This document shows, in pieces, positions 31,741 through 42,288 of a stretch of DNA of 64,000 nt. Source of the DNA: Rehmannia glutinosa (Eukaryota; Streptophyta; Magnoliopsida; Lamiales; Orobanchaceae); NCBI GenBank assembly GCA_016081115.2, contig JABTTQ020002552.1, positions 62,001 through 126,000 of the forward strand, read 5' to 3'. The first letter of the stretch is position 1. The number at the start of each line of letters is the position of its first letter. The translations under genes and the position numbers were made by a program. Under the pieces are notes generated by a model. It saw only the letters and a list, made by a program, of their open reading frames with translations. It searched no databases and was not told the DNA's origin.

Positions 31741-32750
31741 TGAAGGAGCAGCAGGAAATAGGCTATGATAAGGGAATTCAAACTCATTAAAAGACACTGT
31801 CATTGCTATAATGAATTTCCCAAAAGGAGCAAGATAAATGTACTCCTTGTGATGATCATTGTAGCCTAAGAACACACACTTAACAAACCTAAACATAAGT
31901 TTAGAAGTGATATAGGGTCTAGTGTATGGAAAACAAGCACACCCGAAGGTCTTAAGAAAGTGATATTAAGGGATTTTACCAACCAGTTTTTGGTGTGGAG
32001 ACTGATTTTTTAACACAAGAGTGGGAAGTTTATTTATGAGAAAAACTGCAGTATAGAAGGCATGCCACTAAAATTTAATAGGTAAATATGCATGAGCAAG
32101 AAGAGCAAGACAAGTTTCAACTACATGTTGGTGTTTTCTCTCCACAAGACCATTTTGAGGGTGTGTATATGGACATGGATGTCTGAATTGAATCCCAAGA
32201 GAAGAGAGAAGAGCAGAAAGACTTCTATACTCACCCCCCAATCTGATTGAAGTGTTTTTATCTTGGTATGATATTGCCTTTCCACCATAGTATTGAAGTT
32301 AAGGAAAACATAATAGACTTTAGATTTTTTTATTAAAGGGTATATCCAAGTGTATCTAGTAAATTCATCCACAAATTGAACAAAATATTTGTAACCATGA
32401 AAAGGGGGAGATGAAGCTGGACCCCATACATCAGTGTAAACAATTTCAAAAGGAGAAGTAGAGGGATGAACAACAAAACCAAAGTGCATTTGATGCATTT
32501 TACCCAGTTTACAAGCATCACAGAAAAATGGTGGAGTTTTATTACATTCAATGTGTAATGTTTTCATGACAGATATAGTAGTAGCTGGACAAGCATGTCC
32601 AAGTCTAGCATGCCAAAGAGGAAATTTGTTACAAGTTGGAACATCAGAAGTACTAGAACCAGCAGAGTCATTGTTGGAAGAAATGATGGTGAAAGACTGA
32701 GGTGTGTGACTGAAGATCAAGGTGAGACAGGTCAAGATGATAGAGACCAT
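31741..32750 (-). pseudogene. Copia 3 integrase
   Basis: 32121-32750 has FPLWHARLGHACPATTISVM and CDACKLGKMHQMHFG (zinc region), TDVWGPASSPPFHGYKYFVQ (first acid) and KTLQSDWGVSIEVF, where the usual DGGGE/DWGGEY loop is changed. 32120 down to 31741 shows NHVYPHPQNGLVERKH-like and LGYNDHHKEYIYLAPFGK pieces in broken frames, so the glutamate and C-terminal regions are damaged. A shift separates it from protease near 32700. Confidence 0.85.
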
Positions 32751-34137
32751 CCTTAAGTACTCCTTTCAGCAGGACCTGGTGGGTGATCAAATCCTTGACA
32801 AGGCAAAAGGAAGCATGAAACTCAATGAACACTTTGTTATCTTGTATGAATTTAGATATGCTTAAGAGATTTTTGGTGACATCAGGTACATGTAGAACAT
32901 TTTGAAGATTTAGTTGTTTGGAAAAATGAATAGAAGGAAGAGAAGTAGATCCAATGTGGCTGATAGAAAGAGGATAGCCATTGCCAACTAAAAGCTTATT
33001 TTTACCTGCATAGGGAGATTGCAAGGAGAGATTGCCCAAGTTTGTTGTCACATGATGAGTAGCCCCACTATCCATATACCAGTCAGATCCAGATGAAGGA
33101 TAATCACCATGAGATGCAATGTGTGCCTGAGAATATGAACCATTATCTGCAGCCACCACTGTAGAACTTGATGAAGCATTGGAAAACTGAGGCTGTGATG
33201 AATATTGAGGTTGAGGAGAGGCCTGAGCACAATGCATTCCAGGATTGTAAGAAGTGGAGAGAAGAGCTTGAGATGGAGCAGAGTTAAATCGAGCAGCAGA
33301 GTAACCATTTTTATGTTCCAGGCTTGTAAAATTGACATCAAAACGTTTATAACATTTTGAAGCTGTGTGGTTGTTGCGGCCAAAAATCTGACACACAACT
33401 CTATTGCTTCTAAAAAACCTTCCTCTACCTCGAGATCTACCATAGAAACCACCTCGATGAGGCCGAAATTCATGAGCATTTTGCTTTGTGGCAACATTTA
33501 ATACAGGATGAGACGAAGTAACAGGTGTCATGTGTTGTAGGCGCATCTCATGAGTTTGGAGAGTATATTGCATCTCTGAAATCGTAAGATCTTTTCTAGA
33601 TGTCAAGTTTATAACCACTGATTCATACTCAGGACCTAGGCCATGTAGAATGTAAATCATCAAATCATCATCTATTGTTTTCCCCGCAGCTTGTATATCA
33701 TCAGCAATCGATTGCATCTTCAAAATGTATTCAGAGATTGACAAATCATTTTTCCTCAGAGTTTGCAGCAATGATTTTAAATGCATGATACGAGCTTGAG
33801 AATTTGTTCGAAAAAGTTTTTCAAAAACGCTCCAAATTTCACTGGAGGTAGAGCACCGATTCACATATCCTAACATGCTTTCAGAGACAGAATTTAATAT
33901 CCAGCTGTATAGAAACTTATCTTTGCGAATCCATATGACATATTCAGGATTGCGTGCTTGAATGTCACAAATTTCATCTAAAATCCATTGTGCTGGCGCT
34001 GGAGCAGTACCAAGCAAGAGATCGTCAAAGCCATGTGTTGTGGTCGTGGCTAACACTTGTGATCTCCAGAAATTGTATTTAGATCGATCGAGTCTAATGG
34101 TAAGAGTGTTGAAGGTTGGAAGAATAAGTTGCGCCAT
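32668..34137 (-). CDS. Copia 3 gag-protease, intact 489-codon frame
   Basis: Starts MAQLILPTFNTLTIRLDRSK, 39 bp inside the primer site, and runs through the whole capsid domain (YNFWRSQVLATTTTHGFDDL, LGTAPAPAQW, then NFFRTNSQARIMHLKSLLQT-like helices), an Arg/Gly-rich tail, a zinc knuckle, and the protease with DWYMDSGATHHVTTNLGNL and LLVGNGYPLSISHIG. The knuckle reads CQIFGRNNHTASKC: phenylalanine replaces its second cysteine, which should weaken zinc binding. The frame ends in the pre-integrase spacer. It is the longest open frame in the window, but part of a dead element. Confidence 0.9.
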   Translation of the reverse strand: MAQLILPTFNTLTIRLDRSKYNFWRSQVLATTTTHGFDDLLLGTAPAPAQWILDEICDIQARNPEYVIWIRKDKFLYSWILNSVSESMLGYVNRCSTSSEIWSVFEKLFRTNSQARIMHLKSLLQTLRKNDLSISEYILKMQSIADDIQAAGKTIDDDLMIYILHGLGPEYESVVINLTSRKDLTISEMQYTLQTHEMRLQHMTPVTSSHPVLNVATKQNAHEFRPHRGGFYGRSRGRGRFFRSNRVVCQIFGRNNHTASKCYKRFDVNFTSLEHKNGYSAARFNSAPSQALLSTSYNPGMHCAQASPQPQYSSQPQFSNASSSSTVVAADNGSYSQAHIASHGDYPSSGSDWYMDSGATHHVTTNLGNLSLQSPYAGKNKLLVGNGYPLSISHIGSTSLPSIHFSKQLNLQNVLHVPDVTKNLLSISKFIQDNKVFIEFHASFCLVKDLITHQVLLKGVLKDGLYHLDLSHLDLQSHTSVFHHHFFQQ

Positions 34138-34160
34138 TGAAGTGCTTTACAGAACACGCT

Positions 34161-34175
34161 GGCTAGCTGATACCA
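34161..34175 (-). other. Copia 3 primer-binding site
   Basis: TGGTATCAGCTAGCC follows the inner 5' LTR directly; its first ten bases match the initiator tRNA-Met site apart from a missing GA. Confidence 0.85.
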
Positions 34176-34381
34176 TGTTAAAAGTGTAGAGAAAATGAAA
34201 ATATAAAAGAGATTTTATTGATCATGAATCTAAAAATGAAATTACAGAGGCTGGGGTCCTGTATTTATATACAAGAGTAGCTTGAAATCTAAGCTAGATT
34301 ATAACAGAATTGTAACTGATTTTTAAATGAAGAAACCGCCGTGTAACTAACTCAATCGCCAGTTAGTTGCTTCTTCCAATA
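34176..34381 (-). repeat. Copia 3 inner 5' LTR
   Basis: 206 bp; next to the primer site. Confidence 0.92.
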
Positions 34382-34387
34382 ATACCA
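34382..34387 (-). other. Primer-site remnant between two LTRs
   Basis: ATACCA here is TGGTAT on the coding strand, the first six bases of the primer site, sitting between two complete LTRs. Confidence 0.85.
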
Positions 34388-34593
34388 TGTTAAAAGTGTA
34401 GAGAAAATGAAAATATAAAAGAGATTTTATTGATCATGAATCTAAAAATGAAATTACAGAGGCTGGGGTCCTGTATTTATACAAAAGAGTAGCTTGAAAT
34501 CTAAGCTAGATTGTAACAGAATTGTAACTGATTTTTAACAGAAGAAACCGCCGTGTAACTAACTTAACCGCCAGTTAGTTGCTTCTTCCAATA
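34388..34593 (-). repeat. Copia 3 outer 5' LTR
   Basis: 206 bp, head to tail with 34176-34381 and followed by the target copy CATTC (34594-34598). Confidence 0.92.
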
Positions 34594-34598
34594 CATTC

Positions 34599-35015
34599 CA
34601 ATAAGTGCAAAGCAGATTACAATTTTCTCAACATATATACCGCCATACAACGTGTATTCCATTGAATTATTTCAGGGATTTAAGATCAACTTTGTGTCAA
34701 TTGTACTTGTTGTACGTCCATCAAAGAAATAGGAAATTATGAATTTAAAAAAAAATCGAAAATTAGTTTCTTGGTAAAATCTTTTTTTTAATTAATTTTT
34801 ATGCTGGGTTATGAGAATTCTTGATTGTGTAATCCTATCAATTGACTTCCCGTAATACGAAAATTCCACTTTTTGTAATTTTTGTGCCTTGTAAAGGGTC
34901 TAATCTTTTCATTCTTATAATTTGTGTTATTCTATTACTAATACTCGTGATTTGTTTCGTAATTGCAATGCTTGTAGTCTTTTTAGGCAGTGTAATATAG
35001 TACAATTCATTTTAG
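34599..35015. repeat. Locally duplicated AT-rich sequence
   Basis: 34605-34790 matches 36600-36780 (shared ATATACCGCCAT and CATTGAATTATTTCA). 34800-35015 matches the PMEI upstream flank at about 29465-29640. Together they show an old local duplication later split by insertions. Confidence 0.65.
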
Positions 35016-35340
35016 AGGTGGGTTCGTGGCAATCGCGATGAGGGTTAGCTAGATAGTTCCCATCGTTCGCAGTGTAGGCTGGGTGAGTGGAGTGATGGTT
35101 CGCGGTATGGGCTACTGGGTGATTCACGACGTTTATGGCCGAGGGAAGGGAGACAGGGGGAGTGCATAAATCATAAATGTTCATCTTCTTAACCCAAATC
35201 TCGCCCCTGATGGTGTTGGGTTTTTGATGAGGAGTTGGGTTAGGACAAGAAACTTTTGAAGAAAGAGGAGATGAGGTGGTGGTGGTAGTGGGTGGCGCCG
35301 TGGCGGCAGCGGCGCCAACTATTTGAAGGAGAAGATGACA
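35016..35340 (-). other. GC-rich open stretch, Pro/Thr-rich, unrecognised
   Basis: On the minus strand an open frame runs from about 35333 to 34927, with alanine, proline and threonine runs (APPTTTTTSSPLSSK), then MNIYDLCTPPVSLPS and HSTHPAYTANDGNY. The local GC content is well above that of the neighbours. No start in a good setting and no family match, so it may be accidental or part of a lost gene. Confidence 0.25.
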
Positions 35341-35604
35341 ACATTTTGCCTTTTTTTCTTTTTGGTCCTTTTCGTTGTTTTTTCTTTTGCCTAAAATAAT
35401 TTAAATGGAATTTGATACATAATTAACCTTTTAAATTCATTATCTTGTAATAAAAAATCTAGTATTTTAATTCGTAGTAATAATTTATTTTATTTATTAA
35501 TATTTCTTCATTTAGTTTTTTATTTAATTAATTAGTTAAGAAAAACCCTTCTATTTAAATTGGTCTACATGGCATTTCTTTTTAATAAATTTCTATATCA
35601 CCAG

Positions 35605-36320
35605 TAGAGATGTTAAACGAGCCGCGGCTCATTGGTCCAGACCATTTAAACCGGGAAAAAAGAGGGTTAGGGCCGAATTATTTTGGCCCAATTAAATCTG
35701 GGCCTTTTTTGGTCCGGACCGTTTAGCCTGAGGCCCGTTAGGGCTAGCCCGTAGGTTAACCGGGCTAGCGGGCGGGCTAGCTTTTTTTTTAAATAAATAT
35801 AATTTTAATATTATAAATCTATTTTATTACATATTACCTATTACTAAATATATTTTTTCAAGCTCACATCTCCTCCTCTTTAATAGGGTTAAATATATAA
35901 TTCTTAAAACTATCACTTATAGTCATATAAATATTTTTTTAAAGTATTATTTTTTTAATTTTATATAGGTATATATATTATATAATTCTATCTTTTATTA
36001 TTATAGTCTTATTTTGAAATTAAGTTTTATAATTCTGTTAATACAATATAATATAAACTATGCAAGATTTTTTAATTATGAATAATTTAACTTAACATGT
36101 TAAACTTAAAGGTTATATATGTTCGAGTTTAAAATTTTAGATTTAAATATATAATTTTTTATTCCTTTGACTTATAGCCCGATAGTGGCCCGTTTAGCCC
36201 GAAGTCCGCTAGGGTTAGGGTTAGGTTCGCAACATGCTAACCCGTTTAATAGTGGCCTGATTAGCCCAAAGTCCGTTAAGGCTGGCCCTATAAGGCTAAG
36301 ACCAGCCCGTTTAACATCTA
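35605..36320. mobile_element. Inverted-repeat element (hAT-like), ends TAGAGATGTTAAACG
   Basis: Left end TAGAGATGTTAAACGAGCC; right end GCCCGTTTAACATCTA is its inverse. The ends hold GGCCCGTTTAG / CTAACCCG repeats and the middle is AT-rich, the same design as 25995-26669. A target duplication is not clean (ATCACCAG against ATTACTAG). Confidence 0.72.
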
Positions 36321-36819
36321 TAATTACTAGCTAGATGGCCAATTCACCAGCCAAATGGCAAGAAACCCTAAATTATTTGTCAATGTCAGCAATTTTCCTT
36401 TTTTAAGGTGACACATCAATAATTTCCGGCCTAATTAGATTTGTCCGACGGAAATCAGACTAAATGTGCGCAAATTAAAAACATATTGAACTAAAACTAC
36501 ATTTTGACATGCAATTTAGTGGATTAAATCTCAAAATAGACCAATTTATCGGACTAAATTTCATATTTTCCCATTCAAGAAGAAACTAAGTTATATCATT
36601 TCAGTAAGTGCTTAACATATTACGATGTTCTTCACATCATATATACCGCCATTACAGCGTGCATTCCATTGAATTATTTCAAGAATTTAAGAATAACTTT
36701 GTGACAATTGTACTTATTGTACATCCATTAAAAATAGGAAATTATGATTTCAAAAGAAAATTGGAAAATTAGGCTCGTATTTAATCTTAATTTTATTATA
36801 TTTAGTCCGGATCATCAAA
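36321..36819. other. Intergenic, with part of a local duplication
   Basis: 36600-36780 repeats 34605-34790. The rest shows no gene; it includes a GGACTAAATTTCATATTTTC stretch that looks repeat-derived. Confidence 0.4.
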
Positions 36820-36839
36820 TATATATATATATATATATA
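36820..36839. repeat. (TA)n microsatellite
   Basis: About ten TA units bordering the next element; a matching run lies at 37867-37890. Confidence 0.9.
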
Positions 36840-37867
36840 GGGGGAGGATCAAGTGAGACCATGTCTCTAGGTGAGACACAATGGACTAATCTCAACCATC
36901 CCCCACTATTAATCAATGGGTATGATTTAATGGATAAAAAATATATTAAAATATTAATTTAATCAATATAAGGGTAGTAGGGTAAAATAACATAACAAGT
37001 TAGTTACAAAAATGGAATCAAATCTATTTCTCTCTCATACATCTCCTTTTCCCCAATCTCACGTCTCTCTTACTCTCTCTCTCTCTCTCTCATTCCTCCA
37101 TTAACGCAAATAAAGAAAACTGTGAAGAACTCGAAAATTACAGAGAAAAACACGAAAAATCGGTGCAATATTACAGATAAATAACAAACCGTGAGTTCGA
37201 AAACTAAATATGCAACAAAACTCAACTAAATATGCATTATCTCGAAAACTATCTATGCGTAAAAAAACTAATATGTAGTACAAAGATAACCAACTATGCA
37301 AGATGTCATAAATTATGCAACAAAATCAACTAACTATGTATTATCTAGAAACTATCTATGCATTGTGGAATAACTAAATATGCAGTACATTATGTAACAT
37401 CTCATTTTTATAATTTCCAAAAGCAACATCCCATTTTCATAACTAAATATACATTATATTGAACCTATTTATGCGGTGTAGTATAACTACATATGCGAAG
37501 ACGTTATATTCAATTATGTCTTGTTTTCATAAAACAAAGTGCAACAAAATAACTAAATATGCATTATTTGATGTCTAATTATGCGGTAGAAGTACCTAAC
37601 TATCTTTGTAAAATAAAAATATTTGGAAAGAAAACAGGTTTCTTAAATTCCGCCACAAAATCCGGCAATGTCTATTTCAGCCCATAAAATCCGCTGGGAC
37701 CACTAATTTGAATTACAAAATTACAATCTTACCCTTAAAATCAGCAAAAATTAGGAAATAATTAAAAAAACTGAATTAATCACATCCCTTCATTTTTTAA
37801 GATCAATGGGTAAGATGAGTCCACACTATCTCACCTAGGGAGGGTGGTCTCATTTGAACCAAATCCT
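36840..37867. mobile_element. Inverted-repeat element inserted in a (TA)n tract
   Basis: Left end GGGGGAGGATCAAGTGAGAC, then TCTCTAGGTGAGAC; right end TCTCACCTAGGGAGGGTGG then CTCATTTGAACCAAATCCT, its diverged inverse. TA repeats flank both ends, as if the target was a TA tract. The interior (37190-37620) carries some 15 spaced copies of TATGCA or close variants. No coding frame. Confidence 0.65.
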
Positions 37868-37999
37868 ATATATATATATATATATATATTTCACGGAAAA
37901 GACATGTGAAAAGCACGTTGCAATTAAGTTGTTAAGGTATAGAGAGAAAAAAAAATTACACGTGCAGAGATTAAGGATGACAGCGGAACGAGTAACGGT

Positions 38000-38626
38000 C
38001 AGTGACGGATCCAGAATTTTGAAAGTGGGATTACGATAGATATTTATAAAAAACACACATATAAAAATTGTTTAAAACATTGCAAAATTTGGTCGTGTAA
38101 CAGTATAGAAATATGAATAATTAATCACAAAAAATTGTACGTGATGGATCCTATATTTAAATAGAACTTCGACTCAAACTCATACCCATGAATATAATTC
38201 ATATTTTTTGTATGTTTTAGGACCCGTCTAATTAACTTAGATCCAAAAGACTGTCTCACATAAGATGTCCTTATAATTAATATACATGTATAAAAGAAAA
38301 TTAAAGTAATTAAGAAAATATGAGAAAACTAAACATAGTGTTGGTAACATTACTGATTCTATTAGATTTATTTTTTAGGTTATTTTTATTTTTGATAGAT
38401 TTTGCCACGTATTTTATTTATTCATGTTGTTAAGTCAAATTTTTATTTTTTAAAATTATATTGTGGAGATTTGTTATATTATTTGGAAGTCCTAATTATT
38501 TTGTAATATATATCAGGGGTACAAATTTAGTATTCTTTTGATTTTCACTAAAGCTTATTGTTTAGAATAATTATATAAATTGCGGGTGCAGTTGTACCCC
38601 CAAGTCTCCATGTAGATCCGCCAGTG
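38000..38626. mobile_element. hAT-like non-autonomous element, ends CAGTG-CGGATC
   Basis: Left end CAGTGACGGATCCAGAATTT; right end CATGTAGATCCGCCAGTG, the inverse with two changes. Flanks GTAACGGT (37992-37999) and ATAACGGT (38627-38634) are an 8-bp target duplication with one mismatch, the hAT signature. AT-rich core without a frame. Confidence 0.78.
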
Positions 38627-38634
38627 ATAACGGT

Positions 38635-39075
38635 GGGTATCTACCCACCAAGATCCTAATGGGACAAATATGAATATTTTTTTTGCAGATTTGGGATTGT
38701 CAGACATGTATGAGATAAAAAAAATTAATACCCATTAATACATATATATATACACATATATTAACTTCCATGTAATAACTAATAAGTAACATTCACCTAT
38801 TTCACTTGGCATAATAATTTCTTTTGTAAGCCAAACATGGATTTTCATTTGTATTTATTTGTTGATTTTTATTTAGTTGATAATGATGGTAGTGTGTACT
38901 CACTCGAAAATTTAACATTGTAAATTGTTGTTTTTTTGAAGAATTCAAGGTATTAGAACCGTTGGTGACGCAGAAACAGCTAGGAATTATCCGTTAGCAG
39001 TGCGCAAAGTTGGCCTAGAAATACAAAGAACCAACTCCAATAACACATTAAGTTTAAGAAAAGTGTATTTTTTTT
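38635..39075. other. Intergenic, no feature recognised
   Basis: AT-rich, no frame or repeat edges found. Confidence 0.4.
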
Positions 39076-39110
39076 AGGGTAAATCTAAATAGCCATATTA
39101 TGGCTGGCCA

Positions 39111-39311
39111 TAAAGGTAGTTTTATCACCACCAGGGGGTTGTCCTGGTGGCGAGCACCCACTTAAGTAGGTTAGAAGTCCCGGGATCGAATCCCCCTGAC
39201 TACCGTAGCTATTGGCGACGCCCCATAGGCCCGAAGGGTAGTGTGGGGGATAGCTCGGTGGATGTGTGGGGATACCTCTGAAGAAAAAAAAAAATAAAGG
39301 TAGTTTTATCA
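39111..39311 (+). mobile_element. SINE with 17-bp target duplication
   Basis: Body 39128-39294 between perfect copies of TAAAGGTAGTTTTATCA (39111-39127 and 39295-39311). The body has an A-box-like GTCCTGGTGGCGAG near 39140 and a B-box-like GGGATCGAATCCC near 39181, the tRNA-type internal promoter, and ends in a poly(A) tail. Long perfect target copies plus a poly(A) tail show LINE-driven retroposition, and fairly recent. Confidence 0.9.
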
Positions 39312-39846
39312 TTTCTCTTATTAATGAGAAGGGTGATGTAGTAATTTAATATTTTATTTGACTAATCTACCCTTTCCCACTTAAATACTTTTTTTCTTGA
39401 AAGAGCCACCTAAATATTAATGACCCCACTAATTCGAATTTGAGATATAAATTTCTCTTTCTTCATTAACTTATCTTTTCACCTTTTCAAGAAAATGATT
39501 TATTTGACAAGTTAATTGATGGATTATTAGTTGAATAAGAAATATATCATTTTTCATATGGATCGTCACTTTTAACAATCAATCACGTGAATCAAGTCCA
39601 ATTAATTTTAAAAATATTATCCCATCAAAAAAAATTAAAAAAATTATAAATTTTTTGGTTATAAAATTTTAAAATTTGCATACGAAATTCATTACACATA
39701 AAAATATGTTTAGTAGGAATATTGGAAATTAAAATATCATCTAAATGAAAATCAAACAGTTAAATGCTAAATTAATTTTTCGAATGGCTGAGATACAATT
39801 TGGCCACTCCGACAATCAAATCGGATTTCTCACTTATCCCATTGAC

Positions 39847-40234
39847 TAGGAATGACAATGGGGTAGGTCGGATACCTAAAGACCCAAATCTGCTCGGTGC
39901 CTAGAACTAGATGGGGCTGGTTGATATGAATTAAATTAAATACAAAACAATGAAGAAAGAGGAAAAAAATATATCTATAATATATTTATAAAATATTATT
40001 TACAAAGTTTGTCATTATCAATTTATAAATATTAGATAATATAAGAACACATAAAAATTATATTATAATATATATTATATATGCAAAATATATATTAAAA
40101 ATACAAATTCTAGGCGCGGCGGGTACTCGTTGGCGGAATAGATACCTAGACTTGTCCCGCCCCGCCGCGTGTCACTGGACAGGGCAACTCAAATGGGTTG
40201 GACCATGCGGGGCAGATCGAAATTGTCATCCCTA
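39847..40234. mobile_element. hAT-like element with perfect 8-bp target duplication
   Basis: Starts TAGGAATGACAATGGGG, ends GAAATTGTCATCCCTA. CCATTGAC flanks it at 39839-39846 and 40235-40242. GC-richer ends with GGCGGG-type motifs, AT-rich core; same design as 25995-26669. Confidence 0.85.
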
Positions 40235-40242
40235 CCATTGAC

Positions 40243-41839
40243 ATCTTGATATATAAAAAGAAAAACAACAAAAATATATGTATTTATTTTTAGAAAATAT
40301 TTTAGAAGAATGAAGATATTTAAAAAAACAACTCCAAACATAACACAATTTTTTATATATATTCATAAGATATCATTTGTATGATATTTGAATTGTATAA
40401 AGCAATAGTACTCTTAACTTAATCCAAATTATAATTAAACTACATGAATCTCGACATATAAATTAAAGTGATACTCTTAGTTTTACCAATTATAATTGAA
40501 TAGTTGAACTATATGATTCGTGATATAGAAAGAATATCAATCATTCTATTTATTTCCAATAACAGTTGAACTATATGATTAAGAATATATATGCAATACT
40601 ATTAATTTAATCCAAATTATAAATGAACAGTTGAACCATATATGATTCAAGATATATATATATATATGTGATACTATTATATTATTCCAAATTAAAATGA
40701 AAAGTTGATTTATGTAATTCATTATGATCGAGCAGTTGAACTATAAGCTAAGTCACAATAAGATGAAAATGAATTTCGAAATTAAGGAGTTTGTCATGAT
40801 GTAGGCGAAGAGGAATGACGTGACTTATTCTTTAATTTTCATAAAATTTTTTTATAGTGAACGGATATTCTAGAATCTATATTTTGAACATATGATTTTA
40901 AAGTTTTTAATTTTCATGTAAAAGATCTAAAATTAGCTTTTGGACAAGTATGACTTTTGTTAAATATTATTTGACTTGCTATGATGAATTATGATTTTTT
41001 CTTATAATTGTTAAATTCACTTCCGCACTCAATTTGTCGTTACGTATTAAATCCTTATGTGTTTTCTTTAATGTTATTAATATTTCCTAATTTTTTTTAT
41101 TTTTCACAAACTTTCCCTTTTAGGTGCGACGTCCCAAGTTATTTATTATTTAAAAAATATATATCATTATTTAAACATCGGGGCATCACACATTTTTCAT
41201 GCAATTTGAAGTGTTGTTAAAATATGTTATAACACTTAATACACATTTTGTAATTATCCGTGTAATACATCGAAATAATACTTTATTTCAATGTTATATA
41301 TATATATAAAGTTAAATTAGTCAAAAATTAATTATTACTATTTTTACAATGAGAATATTATGTAAAAAATAAGAAGGCTAATTACATATATCAATATACT
41401 AATTATTATTAAATACTTATTTTTAATTATATTAATCTATAATCTAATATAATATAAATTATTATATTTTAATAAACGATTATCTTACTTTATGCTATAA
41501 TCAAAGTTAAAATTGAGTTTGTAATTAGTTATGAATAAAAGACATGAGAAAACGCCTTTTTGTAACCGACGATGCAAAAGGCAGTGAAGCTTAAGTAGAT
41601 TTTTATATTCACAAGTCATGTATATAGCACACTTGTAAATAGCTAAAGGTAAAATCAGAAGAATGTGAACTGTCGGAGGAAATTAAGGGAAAAGTCACTA
41701 TTGACTTGAAAATTATTACATTGTTTTTCTCAAGAATGTGGGCTGAAGGGAAATTCAAGTGGTGTCAATAATGGTTTAAGGGCTGTACAGTTTTTTCTTT
41801 GCCTTAAACATTATTAAATGTTAATCAAAAATAATTTAC
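40243..41839. other. AT-rich interior of the 2.8-kb element
   Basis: No frame with recognisable content. Diverged short repeats around GAACTATATGATT recur four or five times between 40430 and 40745. Confidence 0.45.
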
Positions 41840-41981
41840 CTACTTTATGGCCAGCCATAATCTGGCCATTTAGCACTTCCCTTTTTTTATTATACAAGTA
41901 TACATGATTAGTGAATGCACTAACTAAAATCATAAGGACTCAATTAGTGCATTAATAGTGCGTGCTGGTCCCAATCCCGAG

Positions 41982-41990
41982 CTATAAATA
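41982..41990 (+). promoter_or_regulatory. TATA box upstream of the small ORF
   Basis: CTATAAATA, 102 bp before the ATG at 42092, with a pyrimidine-rich likely start region at about 42010-42035. Spacing is right for a plant gene with a short leader. Confidence 0.5.
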
Positions 41991-42091
41991 TGATATTTCA
42001 TGTCAAGGGTTTTCTACACACGTCTTTCTCTTTTCTAGATATTAATTATTCAGCAGGAGTTCCTGTTTTTCTTTAATTTTTTGGCAAAGAC

Positions 42092-42226
42092 ATGGGTTCA
42101 AATCATTACTACCTTATTTTCTTAAAGTTCATTGTTTTGGTAGTTGCTGCATCACTTTGTAATTATGCTGATGAGGATTATATATATGCTCCAGAGCAAC
42201 CTATTATGGAAGCCCTGATTGCTTAG
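42092..42226 (+). CDS. Small ORF with signal-peptide-like N-terminus
   Basis: Forty-four codons: an N-terminal basic/aromatic start (MGSNHYYL), a hydrophobic core (IFLKFIVLVVAASLC) ending at a plausible cleavage site (ASLCNYA-D), then a short acidic tail (DEDYIYAPEQPIMEALIA). A TATA box lies 102 bp upstream and an A-rich context (AAGACATGG) surrounds the ATG. This could be a tiny secreted peptide, or the first exon of a longer secreted protein whose remainder was lost when a hAT-like element landed 60 bp downstream (42289). No family was recognised. Confidence 0.4.
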   Translation: MGSNHYYLIFLKFIVLVVAASLCNYADEDYIYAPEQPIMEALIA

Positions 42227-42288
42227 GCAACCTCAGTATGTGTACTTTGTTGGAAAATAAGAATGGGAGTGTTTATCTCACCTAGGAT

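Larger units (their letters stand above)
29688..34593 (-). mobile_element. Copia 3: LTR retrotransposon with three LTRs
   Basis: A 4.9-kb minus-strand Copia element. Instead of two LTRs it has three of 205-206 bp: one at the left and two head to tail at the right, separated by 6 bp. The target duplication CATTC flanks the whole array, so the extra LTR is inside the inserted unit. Gag-protease is one intact 489-codon frame; integrase and reverse transcriptase are damaged. LTR ends are TATTGG..AACA on the coding strand, not the usual TG..CA. Confidence 0.92.
39076..41882. mobile_element. 2.8-kb inverted-repeat DNA element carrying nested insertions
   Basis: The left end, from AGGGTAAATCTAAATAGCC through TTATGGCTGGCCATAAAG, is mirrored at 41840-41882, which ends GCCATTTAGCACTTCCCT. 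The inverted ends are about 44 bp with few changes. Flanks are T runs, so a target duplication cannot be called. The interior has no transposase frame, but holds a SINE at 39128-39294 and a hAT-like element at 39847-40234. It could also be two separate inverted copies of a smaller repeat. Confidence 0.6.
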
